This document shows, piece after piece, positions 59,880 to 64,000 of a DNA stretch of 64,000 nucleotides. The notes under the pieces were generated by a model. That model was not told the origin of the DNA. It saw only the letters and a program-made list of their open reading frames with translations, and made no database searches. Numbering within the stretch: position 1 is the first letter of the stretch; each line of letters opens with the position of its first letter. A program made the translations under genes and the position numbers. The DNA comes from Megaleporinus macrocephalus (taxonomy: Eukaryota > Chordata > Actinopteri > Characiformes > Anostomidae): NCBI GenBank assembly GCA_021613375.1, contig CM038726.1, forward strand, positions 10,300,253 to 10,364,252, written 5' to 3'.

Positions 59880-61675
59880 AAAGTTTAACATGGAACCTCA
59901 TGGCAAAGAACTCTCTGAGAATCTGAAAAAAAAAGAATTGTTGCTCTACATAAAGATGGCTTAGGCCAGGGGTATTTAATTACAGTTCAGGTCCACCTAG
60001 AGGAGATTTCCAAGGTTATGATTCAGTGGCGTGTCCTGTTTAGTGAAGTAGCCTAGTATCAGCATTGTATCAGCAACTAAAAGACCAACACTTCACACAA
60101 TGTTTAGTATATTTCAGTGTATTTACTGTTTAAAATGCTGAACTGAAAAGCTGAACTTAATAAATGCTTTTTTCATCACTTAAAGTAAAAACAAGGGCTG
60201 CATTTAAAATACTTTTGAAAAAAGGTGCATCATAAAGTGCTTATTTATAATAAAAAAGGGTGTTGGCCATGTGATAGACTTGTGATGACACTGGGATTGG
60301 CTCCAGCCCTCCGTGCCTGACTAGCAGGATAAAGTGAAAGATAATGGATGGATGGATATGAAATATGTGGCTGCTTTCAATTAACGCCTCGGTCTCAGAA
60401 CATATGAGACATGTTGGTTTGAAGCTGCCTGTGGGAAGTATAAATATCTTGGTCCATTCCTGGTTGACAAGTCGTTTGTCACCGTTGACTTTTCTTTTCT
60501 TAAAACACGCCGTCTGACTCGTTTTATTCTGGCTGAGGAGCTCAAATCACGATTTTACTACGCACGTGATTGGTCTGTGAGTTTACTGCGCTGCAAAGCC
60601 CGTATACCATAAAGACAAGAAAAGTGGCGCCGCATAAAATAAACACAGTCATTATATCGTTCTCAATCGTTTAACAGGACAGGTTTCACTCAGAACAGGC
60701 CTCACCATGGTTGACCAGAGAAGTTGAGTGCACATGCTCAGTATTATATCCAGAGGTTGGCTTTTGAAAATAGACGTTTGGGTGCTACCAGCATTGCTGG
60801 AGAGTTTAAAGGGTTAGGGGGTCAGCCTGTCAGTGCTCAGACCATACGCCACACACTGTATCAAGTTGTTATGCATGACTGTCGTCCTAGAAGGAAGCCT
60901 CTTCGAAAGATGATGCACAAGAAATCCTGCAAACAGTTTGCTGAAGACAAGCAGACTAAGGACATGGATTACTGGAAACATGTCCTGTGCTCTGATGAGA
61001 CCAAGATAAACTTATTTGCTTCAGATGGTGTACAGCATGTGTGATGGCAACCTGTTGAGGAGTACAAAGACAAGTGTGTCTTGCACGTTCAAGCATGGTG
61101 GTGGGAGTGTCATGGTTTGTGACTGCATGAGTGCTGCTGGCTGTGGGGAGCTACAGTTCATTGAGGGTACCATAAATGCCAACGTGTACTGTGACATACT
61201 GAAGCAGAGCATGATCCCCTTCCTTCGGAAACTGGGCCACAGGACAGTATTTAACATGATAATGACCCCAAACACACCTCCAAGACGACCACTGCCTTGC
61301 TAAAGAAACTGAGGGTAAAGGTGCTGGACTGGCCAAGCATGTCTCCATACCTAAACTGAGCATCTGTGGGGCTTCCTTAAACGGAAGGTGGAGGAGCGCA
61401 AGGTCTCTAACATCCACTAGCTCCGCGATGTCGTCATGAAGGAGTGGAAGAGGATTCAGTGGCAACCTGTAAAGCTCTAGTGAACACCAAGAGAGTTAAG
61501 GCAGTGCTGGATAAATAGTGGAGGCCATAGTGGACACAGAAACTTTACACTGTTATACAAGCTGTACACTGACTACCTTACATTGTATCAAAGTAGCATT
61601 AAATTCAGTGTTGTTTCATGAGATGATATAATACAATATTTACAAAAAGTGGTGTACTAACTTCTGAGATACTGT
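59880..61675 (+). mobile_element. Tc1-like element split by a 0.7-kb insertion
   Basis: The transposase starts at 59890 (MEPHGKELSENL) and its frame breaks in an A-run. The sequence stops at about 59965. From about 60668 it resumes with GTTTAACAGGACAGGTTTCA and the next parts of the same protein: QYYIQRLAFENRRLGATSIA, HVLCSDETKINLF (first Asp of DDE), KHGGGSVMVCDC, then more shifts. The right end CTTCTGAGATACTG is followed by TA at 61675. A left inverted repeat was not found. It is inactive. Confidence 0.85.
59966..60667. mobile_element. Insertion within the Tc1 element
   Basis: It begins CCAGGGGTATTTAATTACAG, a known fish repeat end, and contains a Rex3/RTE-like tail GGGATTGGCTCCAGCCCTCC and (GGAT)n at 60255-60358. 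It is thus composite, and its family is open. Confidence 0.5.
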
Positions 61676-61869
61676 ATAATACTATGTCGAATGAGTTGAG
61701 TTAAGATGAATAAGTAATGGAATATTAATTCAGGAGTTTTGTCCATGAAGTGAGAATATTACTTTTGGTAAAAGAGAAATTTAAATATTTTGTGGCATCT
61801 GCACAGTCAGTCGGAACATGTACGATTCTTATGTGTAGATATTTGGCCTGCAGTGGTCAGGAAGTTTAG

Positions 61870-63010
61870 CATATCAATCAATCAATCCATCTTTATTTTT
61901 ATTCTGTAATACATTGAGGGTAACCCTCATTTTCAATGCAACCGAGCATGAACGACTTAAACGGACTGAAAATGAATTAAAATTAGAATCAAGTATTAAA
62001 TCAAGGAAACTAAAATAAGAAACATCATGAGTAAAACAATAATAATAATAATAATAATCAATTATACATTTTTTAAAAAAGAGTTAATTAAGAAGAAATA
62101 AATTATTCAAAATAAAAGTATAAGTGACAAGCTAAAGATATTTAACAATGAAAATTAAACAGATAATAATTAGACAATAGAATATAAACACAATTAAGTA
62201 ATAGAAGATTAAGTTAATTAAATACACCAAGATTATGAAGAAAGTAAATGATGAAAATAAAATAAAATGTATATATGAGATTTTATTGATAAAAGGAAAG
62301 AAAAAATAGAACAGGAAATAAAATAAATGAAAAGGTGAAATCAAAAACAAATAAAATACATAAAATGGCTAAAGGTAAAACAGAAAAAGAAAAACAGGTA
62401 CAGGCTGTCTGAAGGTGGTTAGAAAGTAAAAGTTTAAAATGATTTAGTGACCAGCGAACTGAGTTTTAGAGTTTCTTGCAGTAAATTCCAGCTCACTGGT
62501 GCACTGTAGCCAAAAGCAGATTTTCCAAGCTCAGTAGAAACTCTAGGAACCTGACAGGTAATCCAATCAGCAGAGCGAGTCTGATAATTACAGCTGTTTA
62601 AAGAAATTAGGGAAGCGATATAAGATTGCACATGGCTGGAGAGTAAGTTATAAATGAATATGAGCCCGTTATTGAGGGCCAGCCTACTTTTTGGTACAAT
62701 CTGCAATGGTGAGTACTGTAAGGGTCACCGGCAATGAACCTTAGAGCAGAATAATAGACTAAATCCAGGGGTTTTAGGGCAATGTCTATAAATGCTTGTC
62801 TATAAATTACATCAGCGTAGTGCAATACTGAGAGTAATGTTGCCTCTACCACTCCTTTCCTGGCAAATATAGGCAGACGATACAGGAATCCGAGCCTCTG
62901 TTTGCACTTAATGACTAAATTATTAATATGAGTTTCCAATGAGAGTTTTTCATTGTTTGTATCCACCACTGAAGGGCAGACAGAGACTGAAATCAAACTC
63001 ATTATGCAAA
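61870..63010 (-). mobile_element. LINE 3' fragment (reverse transcriptase C-terminus and 3' UTR)
   Basis: On the minus strand 63020-62607 reads LSLETHINNLVIKCKQRLGF, then VVEATLLSVLHYADVIYRQA and LDLVYYSALRFIAGDPYSTHH. This is the segment after the catalytic core in a fish non-LTR element. A shifted frame at 62706-62434 continues with SCNYQTRSADWITCQVPRV and GKSAFGYSAPVSWNLLQETL. The AT-rich 3' UTR runs to about 61870 with the ACATTGAGGGTAACCCTCAT hairpin. Confidence 0.8.
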
Positions 63011-63019
63011 AAAAAAACA

Positions 63020-64000
63020 TTTCCTCTTTGGTTAGGTCATTAGTCTTATGATGATGACAAGTGATTTGAATTGTAAAAGTGATTTCTGGTGATCATGATT
63101 GGGTGAAGTTAAAATACCTCATTGTTTGAGGTTTTTTGTAAAACGTTAACACATTATAGAATAACATCTTTGGATTCTACATCCAGTCAGTGAGTGTGCA
63201 GGTTTAGCCTGGACAAGCCATGTAGTTTCCTATGGGCTTATGTGCACCATGCAATTTAGGAAAGCATGTTATAGAGCAACAACTATTACTCTGTCATCAT
63301 TTTCTTGAGAACTGAGTAATACAAGCAAGCATGCACTCTTTCTTTATCAGTTCCACCAATTAGAGTATATTTTGGCAGATTTTGCATTCTAATAAATGTT
63401 GTTATCTTGATGGGCCAATACACTTCAGTTAACATCACGGTGCGTGTAGCACCCAGTGCTTCTTTTGGCTGCAATGACAGAAAGCGCTGGCGCATTTATC
63501 ATTACGATGGACTTTAAATCTGCAATCACAAGCGCAACAAAATATAAATGCCTAGATGACAAAGCCATAAATTAATGTGTTGGGAAAGAAATAATAAGTC
63601 ATAACTGAGCTGTCTGAGCTAATGTCCTACTTTATCTTTGCACATGAGGTTTCAGAGACTAGTGGATTAGAGTAGGACGCCACCTGCTGCAACGTGAAGT
63701 GGATTTATTTTGAAGCACAATTAAAGAGCATGAAGAAACTACAAATCTTGTTCTTGCTTCTATTCTCTATGTGGTATAACATCTAAAGGAACCATACAAA
63801 GACACATCTGAATTGGAGCTCAGCCATGTGTCGGAAGCAGATAAATACACAAATACCACAAAAGAGTTTACTCAGTATGTTTTCAGGTTTACTGAAGCAC
63901 TACACCATAAACCACAACAATCGCAGCAGAACTACAGCATATAGTACAAGTTGGGTGGTCTTGTCACATATAAGTGGTTTATGTGAAAGATAAATAAATT
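63020..64000. other. Intergenic DNA, nothing assigned
   Basis: The window end holds no gene or repeat family I can support. The frame at 63286-63495 (minus) has no known motif. Confidence 0.35.

Overview
The window is vertebrate nuclear DNA, almost certainly from a teleost fish. The coding sequence is split into short exons with GT/AG introns. The intergenic and intronic DNA is packed with teleost-type repeats: Tc1-like elements, hAT and Harbinger-like MITEs, a piggyBac deletion derivative, L2-like LINE fragments and long (TA)n tracts. The mix of high-copy repeats resembles otophysan fishes (characins, catfishes and relatives), but that is an impression and not a proof.

Two host genes are recognisable, both on the + strand. 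(1) The last four coding exons of lrch2 (leucine-rich repeats and calponin homology domain 2) lie at 3498-3610, 7820-7957, 8936-9013 and 16805-16924. They encode the C-terminal calponin homology domain. The leucine-rich repeats and earlier exons must lie upstream of the window. (2) A complete il13ra2 (interleukin-13 receptor alpha 2) reads in nine coding exons from 36056 to 47577. It gives a 398-residue class I cytokine receptor with a signal peptide, three fibronectin-type modules, a WSEWS motif, one transmembrane segment and a 31-residue tail without a Box1 motif. In human the two genes are also neighbours in this order and orientation on Xq23, so the order appears to be conserved synteny. 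A possible orphan terminal exon (48943-49090) lies just downstream of il13ra2 and is not assigned to a family.

Layout: 1-3497 is intron or upstream DNA with an inverted L2-like LINE. 3498-16924 holds the lrch2 3' exons, whose introns are full of hAT, Harbinger-like and Tc1 insertions, some nested. 16925-36000 is intergenic, with a Tc1 element with long TIRs, a TTAA-flanked piggyBac relic, a two-block minisatellite and an interstitial telomere-like tract. 36056-48284 is il13ra2 with its 3' UTR. 48285-64000 is repeat-rich with no confidently assigned host gene, and includes three Tc1-type relics and a LINE fragment. No tRNA, rRNA, CRISPR or operon structure was seen. Nothing here looks like a new biological system. 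The most interesting items are the layered transposon history, the dimeric minisatellite, the piggyBac relic that kept both protein ends but lost its catalytic core, and the orphan exon.
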